DNA from: Thunnus maccoyii
Lineage: Eukaryota; Chordata; Actinopteri; Scombriformes; Scombridae
Reading direction: 5' to 3'
Assembly: GCF_910596095.1 (NCBI RefSeq)
Contig: NC_056550.1
Span: 2,046,001-2,110,000 of the forward strand
Length of the DNA: 64,000 bases
Position numbers and translations under genes: made by a program
In this document: positions 37,301-48,591 of the stretch, piece by piece
How positions within the stretch are numbered: position 1 is the first letter of the stretch
Layout of the letters: each line of letters begins with the position of its first letter
Notes under the pieces: generated by a model
Database searches by the model: none
What the model saw: the letters and a program-made list of their open reading frames with translations, nothing else
Told to the model about the DNA's origin: nothing

Positions 37301-38956
37301 TATTTGTGCGTGTGTGTGTGAGTGAGTGTTTGGATGTATTGTCAGTGGTGCTGCAGTTTACCTTTGGTGCATTTGCAGTGTGATATTGCATTATTAATTA
37401 ATGAAATGATTCTTGAGTTTGGATGGGTTGAAACTAAGGAATGTTGTTCTGCTGTGGTAACTAATCTCCCACACTCTGCTTGGGCTCGTAAAGTAGCTCA
37501 GGATCAGACTATTGATTGGAGAATTTAAATAGACAGTAGTGTGTGTGAGCCTGGGGCATTCTTACCTGTATGTGAGGACCAATCCCATCTTGAGATTCAC
37601 TCATTACTACTAAATCTTGAGTTAAAGTCAGCAGGAAAAAACAAAAGAAAAATACGTTAATTTCTATGCAGCTCAAACTGGGATTTGTCCGAAATGAGCA
37701 AGTAGACTTCTTTACAACTTGAAGGAATTCACCAGATTTTAGTTAGAATATCACATTTTAAGCTTCCCCTTTAAAGAAACACTCTTGACATTTTGGAAAA
37801 TAGTCTTGTTTGCTGTCTTACCAACAGTCAGAAGTCACTTTGGGCTGAGCTAGCCTAGCAAAGTCTGCCTGATGTCCCATCTCTGGGCTGGGTACACAGA
37901 GATAAAACTGATGTATGTTTATTCTGACTCTGGGCAAGATGGCAAGCTTCCAAATATTTCACTATCCAAAATTGTCAGAGTGTTCAGAGATGAGTCCGTA
38001 GACACCAGAATAATCCAGGTTTCCTATGAATCATTGGCTCAGGTGATCCATATTAACGCTCACAGTATAAATCTGTCTGTCTGTTAGCTCCACTACTATG
38101 TCTCTGCTTGGAAACAATGAACGTCCTCATTTTCTTTACATTGACATAATGCTAAGGGTTAACCCCAACAAAACATTTTGCATGCTAATGCGATAGCCTT
38201 TTCTGTAGCCGTTATTGAACATCCTGCTCTAGAGACTAACAGCTTGAGTTAATGCTATATGAAATACTGAAGTGTTAGCATGGAGCATCAGAGCCAGGGA
38301 TCTACCAAGCCCTGATCCAAGACTGTCACTCCTGATGGTCATCTCCTGGAACCCAGACTTCTTAATCACTCAACAGCTCATAAAACTTTCTTTTAAGGTA
38401 GAAAACAATGATATCAGGCAAATGTAAAGAAACAAAAATCACAAATTTGGTCAAATGGTCTCTTCCAATAACGTTAATTTAACTGAATAAACCAGACACT
38501 GTAAAAGAGGCCTGTTCTTGTTCAGAGCTAATTATGTTTTGGGGGTTTTTTTTTGTTACTTGGCATCTGCCTGATTTCGAAGATTAACTACCATCTGGTG
38601 AGGTTGTATTTTCAATATTCTTCTGTAATTAATTTTGTGAGTCCTTGAGTGACTGAAATGTCCAGATTCTAGGAGATGGCCATCCAGGTCTGTGATACAT
38701 GGTATGATGGTCCTGGATCTACCATGGTGTTGTATTTTCTCATCACTTAACAATTGAGATGACCAATGGAACAATCTACCAAAACCTCAACAGACATGAT
38801 ATTGTGTCCTTCCTCCAGCAGGCTCATCCATCCTCCACAGCAGACAGTGACAGCTTCCGGCCAGGCAGCCTGTTCAGACAGCTCGCAGATCAGGACGAAG
38901 ATACAAGCGCTCCCTCTTTATTCAAACTCAGCTGGCTGTCTGGCATGGCCAAATAA
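22859..38956 (+). CDS. cog1: COG1, conserved oligomeric Golgi complex subunit 1, complete, 15 exons
   Basis: Exons: 22859-23164, 23741-23988, 24160-24341, 24554-24730, 25563-25722, 26670-26880, 27059-27422, 28877-29331, 30609-30755, 30844-31005, 31486-31610, 33536-33644, 33890-33999, 37014-37095, 38819-38956. Phases join to about 991 codons (human 980). Landmarks: KKEELRQMVGERYRDLIDAA (N-terminal Vps51-like coiled region, residues 43-62), LLLEIPERIWSAMEAS in exon 2, NFCSSMDAKLKARLDDL in exon 7, LFMARLCQSMGELCP in exon 8, ESYIDPFDLDVFTPPL in exon 12, and C-terminal APSLFKLSWLSGMAK. COG1 is a lobe A subunit of the Golgi tethering complex for intra-Golgi retrograde vesicles and glycosylation; human loss causes COG1-CDG. 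Variants possible: exon 1 has two in-frame donors (after 23143 or 23164) and exon 15 a CAGCAG acceptor. The exon 8 donor is GTCAGA. It converges on rgs9. Confidence 0.97.
23165..23740 (+). other. cog1 intron 1
   Basis: No gene or clear repeat was recognised; a 152-codon open frame overlapping its end merely reads into exon 2 in the wrong frame. Confidence 0.5.
24800..25480 (-). pseudogene. LINE 3' fragment with RT C-terminal region, in cog1 intron 4
   Basis: On the - strand, 25444-25244 encodes MLDSHLQFEKYVKMVSKVAK and SQLNDFVTSWSQAASKTIEP, followed in another frame by LIYKSLNN-type sequence, the usual C-terminal region of fish LINE reverse transcriptases. The 3' flank toward 24830 contains TTTATTTGTATAGGGACA (plus strand), typical of a LINE end. 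Frameshifts and stops mark it as dead. Confidence 0.65.
25723..26669 (+). other. cog1 intron 5
   Basis: AT-rich intron; no gene, RNA or clear repeat recognised. Confidence 0.5.
27490..27760 (-). mobile_element. mariner-like transposase remnant in cog1 intron 7
   Basis: On the - strand one frame reads RSGGSVMLWGAF, a Tc1/mariner transposase core-like motif, bounded on one side by GGTGACAAATTAAAGGA. The same motif and end sequence occur at 42198-42325. It is short and out of frame, so a relic. Confidence 0.6.
28190..28690. repeat. Internally repeated interspersed element in cog1 intron 7
   Basis: Roughly three diverged ~130-base blocks built on AACTATTGGATGGATTGCCA and GAGGATGAATCCTAA-type motifs, alternating with TTTCCTCTGGCGCCATCAGC. 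This arrangement recurs across fish genomes. It is noncoding. Confidence 0.5.
29332..30608 (+). other. cog1 intron 8 with a DNA-element relic
   Basis: About 29790-29930 holds a degraded half of the repeat family also seen at 14320-14530 (GATTATCAAAATAGTTGG, TTAATAGTTGACAACTGATC). The rest shows no gene. Confidence 0.45.
31611..33535 (+). other. cog1 intron 11
   Basis: No gene was recognised in 1.9 kb. It contains the perfect hairpin at 32044-32083 (separate entry) and otherwise plain AT-rich sequence. Confidence 0.5.
32044..32083. repeat. Perfect 18-bp inverted repeat with 4-base loop
   Basis: ACTGGGGGACAGACAGAA, loop TACC, then its exact reverse complement. A partial third copy of the CCCCCAGT unit follows at once. 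It lies within cog1 intron 11. Confidence 0.9.
34275..34680. mobile_element. Short DNA-element relic with (AAT)n core in cog1 intron 13
   Basis: The left end GCAGTGATTCCCAACCAGAG resembles the common CAGTGGTTCCCAACC terminus of hAT nonautonomous elements, and the right end GGGGGTACATCACTGCTC is an approximate inverted match. Internal tandem blocks TAAAAGTAACAGATAAA follow an (AAT)n tract at 34345-34395. Confidence 0.5.
34900..35822. mobile_element. Interspersed nonautonomous element in cog1 intron 13
   Basis: The block contains GGCCCTTTATGCAGCTCCTC and CTCTTTAAGGCCCCCTTCC and ends ATAGGTCCCCTTTAAGG, a signature of a widespread fish inverted-repeat element. The left boundary is uncertain. No coding capacity. 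Confidence 0.4.
35823..37013 (+). other. Rest of cog1 intron 13
   Basis: AT-rich intron sequence; no gene or clear repeat was recognised. Confidence 0.5.
38434..38610 (+). repeat. Duplicated block, left copy (cog1 intron 14)
   Basis: About 175 bases, starting AAATCACAAATTTGGTCAAA and ending ACTACCATCTGGTGAGGTTG, repeated in direct orientation at about 40150-40320 on the other side of the last cog1 exon. Confidence 0.8.
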
Positions 38957-39076
38957 CCCTTTAATGCTCAAGACTTTTTATTTGCCTTTGCAGAAACTTT
39001 GTAAAAAAAAATATGTATAGTAAATATAATTTTGTCTTTGGAGAAATGCCTCTTGTGTGATTTAATTCACTTGAGA

Positions 39077-39620
39077 ATTAAAGGACAGGTTCACAATTTT
39101 TCTGGCTATTAAAAGATCCCCTTCAAATGCGCTTTCAATGTAAGTGATGGAGGCCAAAATCCACAGTGTGTCCACACAGTCATTTTGTGCAAAAATGCAT
39201 TTAAAAGTTGATGTGAAGCTTATATGAGGCTTCAGCAGTCTGAGTTAGTCATATCAAGTGGATATCTGACACATTTACAGTCTTTTTAGCATCAAATTCC
39301 CTCTTTGTGTTTCCTCAGACAGTGTTTCCCTGTTGAGCTGTGGTGGAAGTATAGTAACAAAAAGACTGTAACGTTGAAAGATATCTACTTGATTTGACTC
39401 ATTTGGATGCTGAAGCTTCATATTAGCTTCAGATAAACTTTTAAATACATTTTTGCACAGAAGCAGGACTGTGGATTTTGTCCCCCATCACTTACAAGTT
39501 GCAAGTGCATCATGAAGAGATCTTCTAATGGTCAGTATGAACAGGAGGAATGATTACAGCAAAGAAAACATGTTTCAATGTTCATATGGGTTCCTGACTT
39601 GTTTTAAGACACATTTGTAA
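39077..39620. mobile_element. Foldback element, copy 2, directly downstream of the cog1 stop
   Basis: Same family as 5974-6530; begins near AAAGGACAGGTTCACAATTT about 125 bases past the cog1 stop and carries both arms, so a cog1 3' UTR that extends through it would form a long intramolecular hairpin. ATTAAA at 39077-39082, at the element edge, is a weak candidate polyadenylation signal. Confidence 0.75.
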
Positions 39621-40080
39621 CAGTATGGACCCGTCCATTAATCCAACTGTTGTGAGAGATGGTGTGTTATAACATACCCAACTCTGATACAGATAAGGTG
39701 TTGTAATGTCATTATCATGAGCTGCCTTCGAAACTTGTATGTAGTCATTGAGAGATCAGTGAAGCAGCAACGTCAGTGCCTCAAAGCCAGTTCACCACTT
39801 ACAGTACTGCTTCGAATATTTTATGTATATTTTTTTCCACACAAAAGTTCAAATAACTAGTTAAAAGAATGCTTAAAGCACAATTACTGTATTCCTTCTC
39901 CATCATTTAAAGTATCTATGAGTGCAAGTGTTCATTTCAAGTCCATTCTCAGTGTTTGTACACTAGAGGCTTCAAGTTTTAACATCACACTTCTGGCACT
40001 GTACTTATAGGAGTAAACTGAGATTCAACGTGAGCATAGAGAAACTTTCCTCCTCCAGCAGATGAATGTGAAAACAAACT

Positions 40081-40370
40081 GTACATGCAGTGCATCATTC
40101 TGCAGTGAAGAACAAACGGTGTAGGATCAAGAAGCAGATGTAAAGTAACAAAAATCACAAATTTGGTCAAATGGTCTCTTCCATTAAAGTTGATTTTACT
40201 GAATAAACCAGACACCGTGAAAGAGACCTGTTCTTGCTAATAGCAAATTATATTTTGGGGTTTTTTTGTTACTTGGCACCTGCCTTATGTTGAAGATCAG
40301 CTACCATCTGGTGAGGTTGATGTACATGCAGTACATCATTCTGCACCGTGAAGATCAAACAGTAAACTCA
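40081..40370 (+). repeat. Duplicated block, right copy, with partial tandem unit
   Basis: 40150-40320 matches 38434-38610. It is bracketed by two copies of a ~38-base unit, GTACATGCAGTGCATCATTC at about 40081 and TGTACATGCAGTACATCATT at about 40320, so the local structure is a tandem repeat of roughly 240 bases. Confidence 0.7.
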
Positions 40371-40649
40371 TTTTTGAGTTCCTGTAGAATTTCTCCATCT
40401 TGTTGATGTCTTGTGTATTTAAGCCTAGTGTTTGATAGAGCGCTCCAAAACATCTGACACCTGATAAAGTTGATTCCATAGCATGGTGAAAAGCAGTGGT
40501 TGCTTGGAAAGCACAAAGACCCCTAAAAAATGGAAACTCTTTGTAGGAATGGCTTTAAAATCTCTGATATGGCCCTCCACATTTAACTTGATGTCACTAA
40601 CAAACTCAAACAAGCACAATAATCTGAACTTTGCTATTTCTTGATCTCA

Positions 40650-40714
40650 TTTATTCAATTTGGGCAAATCATCAGATTTACATACTGTACAAATCTTCCA
40701 TAGAGAATTTTATT
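40650..40714 (-). terminator. rgs9 candidate polyadenylation signals
   Basis: Two AATAAA signals on the - strand, at 40709-40714 and 40650-40655, lie about 670-740 bases past the rgs9 stop. Either would end rgs9 well short of the cog1 stop at 38956. Confidence 0.4.
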
Positions 40715-41384
40715 TTCTTTAACATAAGCGCACTGACATACTGATGGGCATGTTGGCTTTGACTGGTAGAACAGGGCTTCAGAGTACAGAGAGTCAAAAT
40801 ACAGCTTAAATCCCATGGAACATGTGTACAGCGGTATACACAGCCACAGTTACTCTATTTTCATACATGCCACACATACTGCAGCAACAAAAGCTACAGT
40901 ATCTCCACACACAATTGTGTGAGGTGCCATTTCAGTACTAACTTCAGTACTCACACTGTTAATTGTATGGAGTAATATGCAGGAAAAAATATTACTATTA
41001 CAAGCTCAGCTAAAAATACAGTTTACATGTCATATATCCAAGTACTGAATATGAGGTCAATTTGATTTGTTGAATCACAGGTTGTCATTAATGTGACTTG
41101 TACAGCAACATTACATCCTTAAGCAGAGTCTGTGGAAATACTGTATCACTTTCTAAAAAAATAGGGAAGTTTTTCAGTACGTCACCTCAGATATTTTCAA
41201 CCTAATACAACCTTGTTCCAATGTTTATACAAGAAAATTGGAATTCTTACATTTGCTTGAGTGTGATCATTTTTTTGAAATAGAACTATTATTGGCATGA
41301 CACTGCAGAGCAAAGCAAATCTTTTGACATGTAGAGCCCTGCACACACACACACGCACACACAGACACACACTTGTGTGTATCT

Positions 41385-44300
41385 CTACTTCTTCCTGTCT
41401 ATTTTGCTCATCATGGCCTTGACATCGACAGGAGCAGAGGCAGCAGCAGCCTTGGCCTTTTCCTCCTCCTCCTGCTGCCAAAGAATGATGGGATGGATGC
41501 CTGGGTTTCGGCTCCGAGCATTTTGCTCCACCTGGGCCTCACTAGGGTGCAAAAAGAAATATTTGATTGATGGAAAAGCCTCTTTCCCCCAGCGACAGAC
41601 GGTATACAGTACACATTTCAGTTGGTTTTATGACACAAAGCATGGAGTATCTGTACAAGTATCCAACTGTGATGCAGAAATGTCATGATCATGGGGAGAA
41701 ACATCAAGCACATACATATTATGCAAGCATATACATAGAGATAGACACCATCAAGATAGACACCAGCCTGTTGGTGCAGGATCAGATCACAAACCTGAAG
41801 TTATGAGCCGCGGGGTTCAGTGCTTTCTTTTGGATGTCCTTGTACACTGGAGACTTGAGGTAACGGAAGAAAGTGTCCTGCACAAATGAAAGCACACAGG
41901 ACTGCTGGTGACCTCAGCTTCACTAAGCGCCTTTAAGAATTAGTCTCATGCCCCCCTCAGACACTTTTAAGATTGTGTTTTGCGCCTGTGTCAGTTACTG
42001 TATATGTTACAGATGAGCCAGACCTCTACAGTGCTGCTGTTGGTTGAAAACTACAGTATTTTGTTGGTGCAGAGGTTTACATGTCTGTCTAAACCCTTCC
42101 CAGACCTTCCTGCAACAGATATATGCAGTAACTTCAATGGATACTATAGGAAATACTACATTTAAACTACAAGATATTTTAGAAAACGGTCATATTATAG
42201 TATATATATACAGATGGGTGACAAATTAAAGGAGAAACTGGTACAGGCCTGAATGCTTGACCCCTACAGTGAGGGGATCTGGTGGCTGTGTTATGCTGTG
42301 GGGAGCATTTTGCTGGCAGTAAACAAGCTAATGAGAGCAGAGAACCCACAGAAACACAGCATGAAAAGGTGCTGTGATTAATCATCATAATAAATACTGG
42401 AATAATAACACTGCTTTGCTCAGGACTGACGTTATCATACAAGGATTTGAGCAAGAGGTTTCAGCAGATCCTAATTCATTACTGACATATTGATGCTGAT
42501 CACCAACCCTAACAGATGAATTGTAGTCTTTGTATATTTGCATTGCTGAGTGTCTACCAACAATCAAGTGATGTAAATTTCTTCATCTACTCATGTGCTT
42601 ACCCCTCTGTATGTACCTACAAGTATATAAGCGCTGTATATCAGGGACTATACAACACACAGACACACCTTTTTCATCAGCAAGAAGACGTGTGTCTGTG
42701 CAGCTTCCAGCACGTAACGGTGAGGATGCTCCAGGCCTTTCACTGTCAGACCCATCGTCCTGCCATCAATGTTGATCCAGCGCGGCGCGCCAGGAGCCAG
42801 GAAGGTCCTGAACACAAAGAGCATGCCAAAGTCAAAGTCAAAGGACAGTTGAGATGTACTCTGCTTTGAAATATAACTATCCTGAAACAACATAGATCCT
42901 GTCTTCAGACTTTTTTTCTTTGTTTGATTTTTTTTTTTTGTGGGAATCAGACAAACACATGACATTTGCTTTCATAGAAAGGTTAAATTTCCCATGAAAA
43001 CAGGTTGATCACCAGTGTTCCTTAAAGGATAGTTTAATAGTTTTTCAAGTCAGGTGTCCATATGAACAGTGAAAGAGGTTTTCCTCACTGTAATCATTCC
43101 TCCTGTTCATACTGGCTATTAAAAGATCCCCTTCAAATGTGCTTCAATGTAAGTGATGGAGGCCAAAATCCACAGTGTGTCCACACTGTCATTTAGTGCA
43201 AAATGAAGCTTCATATTAGGTTCAGAAAAACTTTTAAATGCATTTTTGCACAGAAGGAGGACTGTGGATTTTGTCCCCCATCACTTATTTGTAAGTGCAT
43301 TATGAAGGGATCTTCTAATGGTCAGTATGAACAGGAGGAATGATTACAGCAAGACAAACATGTTTCAATGTTCATTTGGGCACCTGTGTGTTGTTTTAGA
43401 CTTGAATAATTGTGACCCTGTCCTTTAAAGGTTGCCTGGTGCCTAGCATATTGTGATTGATAGCTTCCTACATGTCCATAAAACAGTTGGTACATAAAAG
43501 AAATCAAGACCATACCTCATAGAGGAGTATGAATGAGCACAATCAACAAAGTGTATGTATATTATTTAGACAGATATACAGTATATTACTGTATGCATAT
43601 AGTTCAACTGGAGGTCTATTATACACACACAGAGTCCAACAGTCCAGTTTGTCTTACTTGAAGATGGTCTCAGCTTTTGTTGACATGGAAGAGGCAGAGC
43701 CCAACTTGAGTTCCTCAGCTGCTTCCCAAAAAGCCAAGTTTTCCCCTGGAATACACACACACACACACACACACACAGGAGAGATAGAGAGACATACACA
43801 CATATACACACATACATTAATTGTAGTCTTTTCATACCCTGGCTGTGTCACCAGAATTAGTTGTTATATCAGTTTGCAGAACAATGTGTCCTGCCAATGT
43901 TGTTGTAGTGAGAGCATGAAACCATCTCATCCATACAAGGAAGCATTTAGAACACCCCAGCTACTGCCTTGGACCCCCTGAAGAGCTGCTCATATCTAAT
44001 TGGCAGGAGGCATGTCCAACACATTGCCCCAAGTAATGCTAAAAGGTAAACCACAAGGATGAGTGGAAATAGACTGTAAAATATATGATCAAAGATCTTT
44101 TATTACTGCCAGGAGCAACACGTTCTGCTTCAGTGACTCATGAGGCTCATGCAAAGATTCAAACAGGTAAAGAGCTTAAATATGTAAGTGCAACAGTTCA
44201 TGTGCTGATTAATGCCTCAGTACAAACATCAGAAACATTCAACAAAATATCCTGCAGCAACGCACAAAAGAAATAAATAAATGAGAAGAAGAAAAGACAT

Positions 44301-47300
44301 AGAAAATAACTAAAATTAAAAAAAATCTATCCAAAACAAGAGGTGAGGGTCCCAGAGAAAGATGCTTGTGCTGACACACACCACCCTTCAGCCACATCAG
44401 GAATGCTCAGTCAGGTTCAAAACAAGAGATACATGATCCAAACTAAAACTATGTTTAAGGAAATCTGGCAACGTACCGCTGAACTCCTTCTTGAGGAAAA
44501 TCTTGAAGTCGTCCCGGCCTCGCAGGTCGCTCAGCAGCTCGAACAGGCTGAAGGACCAGCGCTCCACTCGCATTTTAGTAGGGACGTCAACTCTGACACA
44601 AGCACAGACTGTGTCACTCACTGCTGATACATGACTGTGGCTTTTAAATAGTATTTGCACTGACCTTATACAGACAGCTTGTAATACAGCTATATGAAAC
44701 ATTTACTATGCAGACCCATCTGTATGGAGTTATGTTTGTGTCATTTGTGTCTCAAATTAAGACTACAATTCCCATAAACCCCCTCCATCCTCTTTCCCTT
44801 TCCCTGCAGGGGATAAACTTGTTGGAATGAATTTTCCCATCTCTCCACCTGAGGCTTGACAGTTTCTCAGTGCTGGTTTTGTTTGATTACAGTAATGACA
44901 CCAATATCTCAGTGTTGATTTGAGGTTGATACCTTTGAAGTGCCTTTATGATGAAGATGCTTATGACACACAGTGGTAATTTGCCAGCCCTCACCTTCTC
45001 ATATTGAGATTCCAGTATTCGTCATTGTCTGTTTGCCAGGGGTTGCTGGGTAGACAGGGAGCCAGGAATGGGTCGTGGTTTTTGTAGGTTGTGGTATACT
45101 TGACCAGTCTGCAGAGATAGAACTATCATGAGCCCAAGAACTATTTGGACCACATGTTTCCACAGAAGAGTCTATGTCAGTGATCCAAACTGGTCCAGAC
45201 AGTATTTTGTTTGACACTAATCAAACAATCCTGTTAATGAGATGATTTTCTTACAGTTAGGATATACAGTACATATAACATCTGATTGTTGTGAGGTAGT
45301 TTGCATGTAATCACAAGACAGTAAAAAAGGTAAGAAAAACTTCAAAATGAATTTTAAGCTCTGGTAAGATTCTCATATAGATAAGATACCAGAAGAACTT
45401 ACGCTCCAAGGGACACGCTAGACTTGACCTTTGACCTCATGATGGCTTGTTGATAGAAAATGTTCTAGAATAAAAGACGGACACAATTACAAAAGTTTCA
45501 GAAATTGTAGGATATTAAACTGACTGCATGAGAAAAAGTCCTTCAAACTATTTTGAAAGAACAGTTTACAGCTTTAGAACATCAGCAGTGAGCTGGGAGG
45601 ACATTTAGGGATTCAGTGGATGCTTTATTAAAATCAGATAGACCAGCATGTGTATTATTCAAATGTCACAACTATGACTTACCATGCGTCTGTACTGGTC
45701 GAAGGAGATTTTCTAAGAGGCAAGAAGAAAAATGTCTGTTTTCATGGGAACAATGTTAGGTGCACTCACTGTAAGCACATCTAGAACTACAAGAGAAACT
45801 ACACTACACATCTAAAGAAAGCAACTACTGTTGAAAGACAAACAGAAGGTGGACAATAACAAACAACCAGTGGTGGAAAGTAACCAAGTACATTTACTCA
45901 AGTACTGTACTTAAGTACAACTCTGAGGTACTTGTACTTTACTTGAGTATTTCCATGTGATGCTCCTTTATACTTCCACTCCACTACATTTCAGAGGGAA
46001 ATATTGTACTTTCTACTGCACTACATTTATTTGACAGCTTTAGTTACTTTTCAGATGAAGATTTGACTCAATGGATAATATAACAAGCTTTTAAAATACA
46101 ACACATTGTTAAAGATGAAACCAGTTGTTTACAACTTTTTTGGCTTTTGACAACATAGTGCTTTTTCCCTCTAAACTTCTCACATGTTGTCATTTCAATA
46201 AATGATCAAATGATCCAATATTTCACCAGAAATCAAAGATCAGAGAAAAAGTCCAAAACTGAAAACAGATTTGTGTATCAGAACTTTGTTTTTTCTTCTT
46301 TCCTCTCCCATTAATCATCTCACCACCCCTCAGATTTATCTGCTGACCCTTTGGAGGGGCCTGACCCCTAGGTTGGGAACCACTGGACTGAACTAGCTAA
46401 CTGTATATAAAGTAGTTGAAAGTAGCTCCACCTCCAGCAGCTACAACAGTAACATGCTGCTCTAACACTGATGCTTCACTATTAATAATCTAATGATGTC
46501 ATATATAATAATATATCAGTCAGAGGGACCAAACCACTACTTTTACTGCAATACTTTAACTACATCAAGCTCATAATACTTATGTACTTTTACTGCAATA
46601 CTTTAACTATATCAAGCTCATAATACTTATGTACTTTTACTGCAATACTTTAACTACATCAAGCTCATAATACTTATGTACTTTTACTGTAGTAGGATTT
46701 TTCATGCAGGACTTTTACTTGTAATGGAGTATTTTTACATTGTTGTGTTGATACTTTTACTTAAAGGTACACTATGCAGGGTTTGACAGTTGGTGTTTGT
46801 AAACATGCAGCATTCAAAGTTGGCCCCTCCTCCCTGACTCAATGAGCAAGCGAGAGAGAGAGAGAGAGAGAGCAGCAGTGGTCGAGTGAACTAGACCTGT
46901 GTGCTGTTTGCTGAGGAGAGTATACAAACACGCTAATATAATGATCATGAGCACAGCCGTCGTTTCTTGCAGCAACATTGAAATGAAACATTGAAATGCT
47001 GTCGAAAATTCTTGACCACCTTCTGCAGAATCAAGTAAGGCAGTAAAGCTTCTTGATAACTGCTGTGTCGGAGCAGGAAAAGATCTAAACCGCTCTTTTG
47101 TTTATACATGTATTATTTGTTTTTTTCATATTCAATTGGTAATCAAAAATGAAAAACAATTCGTTATTTCATCATTCATTAGTAACAGCAGAAGCATCAG
47201 TAACTCGGTCTCTCACACACTGAACGCCAATTAAACCTCTCACACACTAATTTACTCTTTCTCACTCTTGTATCACCGTTTCCTCTCGCAATTTCATTCA

Positions 47301-48537
47301 TATTTTGTCTGGTTTGGAACCTCATAATCCATGACACAGAGATAGAGAGCAGAGCGGAGCAGAGGAGAGAGACGGAGACAATGATGTAACCTAGTCGCTG
47401 ACCTCACACCCTGCATGCTGTTATTTGCTACACGTTATTCGCTATGAGTTGGTTTTTTTTAGGAAAATCCTGCATAGTATACCTTTACCTTCCACCACTG
47501 CAAACAACATAGAACTTACTAAACAGTCCCTCCAGGCTAGAGGATACTTGTTCTTACTGCTTGAAAATAATGCAGCTGATTTTAGGACTTTCTGGAGGGA
47601 CTGAACAGAAGTTCAGAGGAGTGTAGTTTACACACAGAAGTGTAACAACACTACAGAATACTATATATTATCCCTTTACACTCCCATCTTCATCAGAGCA
47701 AGAAGATCTGTTTGAAAAGAAAAGAAATAGACAAGACAAAAATACAATTAATTAAATACGCCCTCCTTAGATGGTGTTCTAATGTTTGTAGTTTCTGATT
47801 ATCTTCATCCTGTACATTGTAAAGAAAAACCAAAACATTGTCTTTCAATATCGCTGCAAAATGATGCAAGAGTAGCAGAGCAGCAGTGGAGCACTTAGCT
47901 CATACAATTCAAGACACCGTGACTGTGTTAGAGCCCCACTAATACTCCCAAATTACAGTTTTGAATCCCCACGATTCACTGGGAGAATAATATGTGTCAT
48001 GTAGACATCCAGACAACACAAGAATGTGCTCCGGCGTATACTGTATCAATTAAAAGTAACTAGATTTGTAAAATTGTTCTCTTCAAGTTCATACGCAAGT
48101 AACACAAGATTCAACTTAAGCTTTCCTGGATATGATAAGTACCTTAAATCTTAATTACTGCTCCTGAGAAAGAGCAAGCAGCACGTTTACCAAACCTCTT
48201 CCAACAACAAGTTCCACTGTTTCACATTTAACTAGAGCTGCAATGTTTAGTAGATTAATTGATTAGTTGCTAACTATTACCTAAATGAATAACCAACTAT
48301 TTTGATAATCAGTTAATAACTTTGAGTCTTTACTCTGATTCCAGCTTCTCAAATGTGAATATTTTTCTAGTTTCTGTGGGGAGGGGAGGGAGGGCAGGGA
48401 AGGCGAGGAGAGGAGAGAGGCAGAGGTGTTAGCCTCTAAGTGGATATGTTTATAGAGATCAGCCCTGCAGAACTACTCTCCCTGTTAAGCTCCTGTAAGT
48501 TTCTTAAAAGACCAGCTGACCTCAATCTCTCTGCCAC

Positions 48538-48591
<54 letters not shown>

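Larger units (their letters stand above)
45868..47500. mobile_element. Nonautonomous hAT element with intact 8-bp target duplication
   Basis: Ends are CAGTGGTGGAAAGTAA and the inverted TTTACCTTCCACCACTG. It is flanked on both sides by the 8-base direct repeat CAAACAAC (45860-45867 and 47501-47508), the target-duplication length of the hAT superfamily. No transposase is encoded. It contains a 47-base tandem array and a second nested element. It sits in rgs9 intron 9, between exons 48665-48603 and 45712-45683. Confidence 0.88.

Noticed and set aside
43529..43981. 150-codon + strand frame overlapping rgs9 exon 14
   Set aside because: Antisense shadow plus (CA)n translation; no motif.
46538..46692. 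Regular 47-base tandem units suggesting a CRISPR-like array
   Set aside because: Units abut with no unique spacers and lie inside a hAT element; this is a vertebrate genome.
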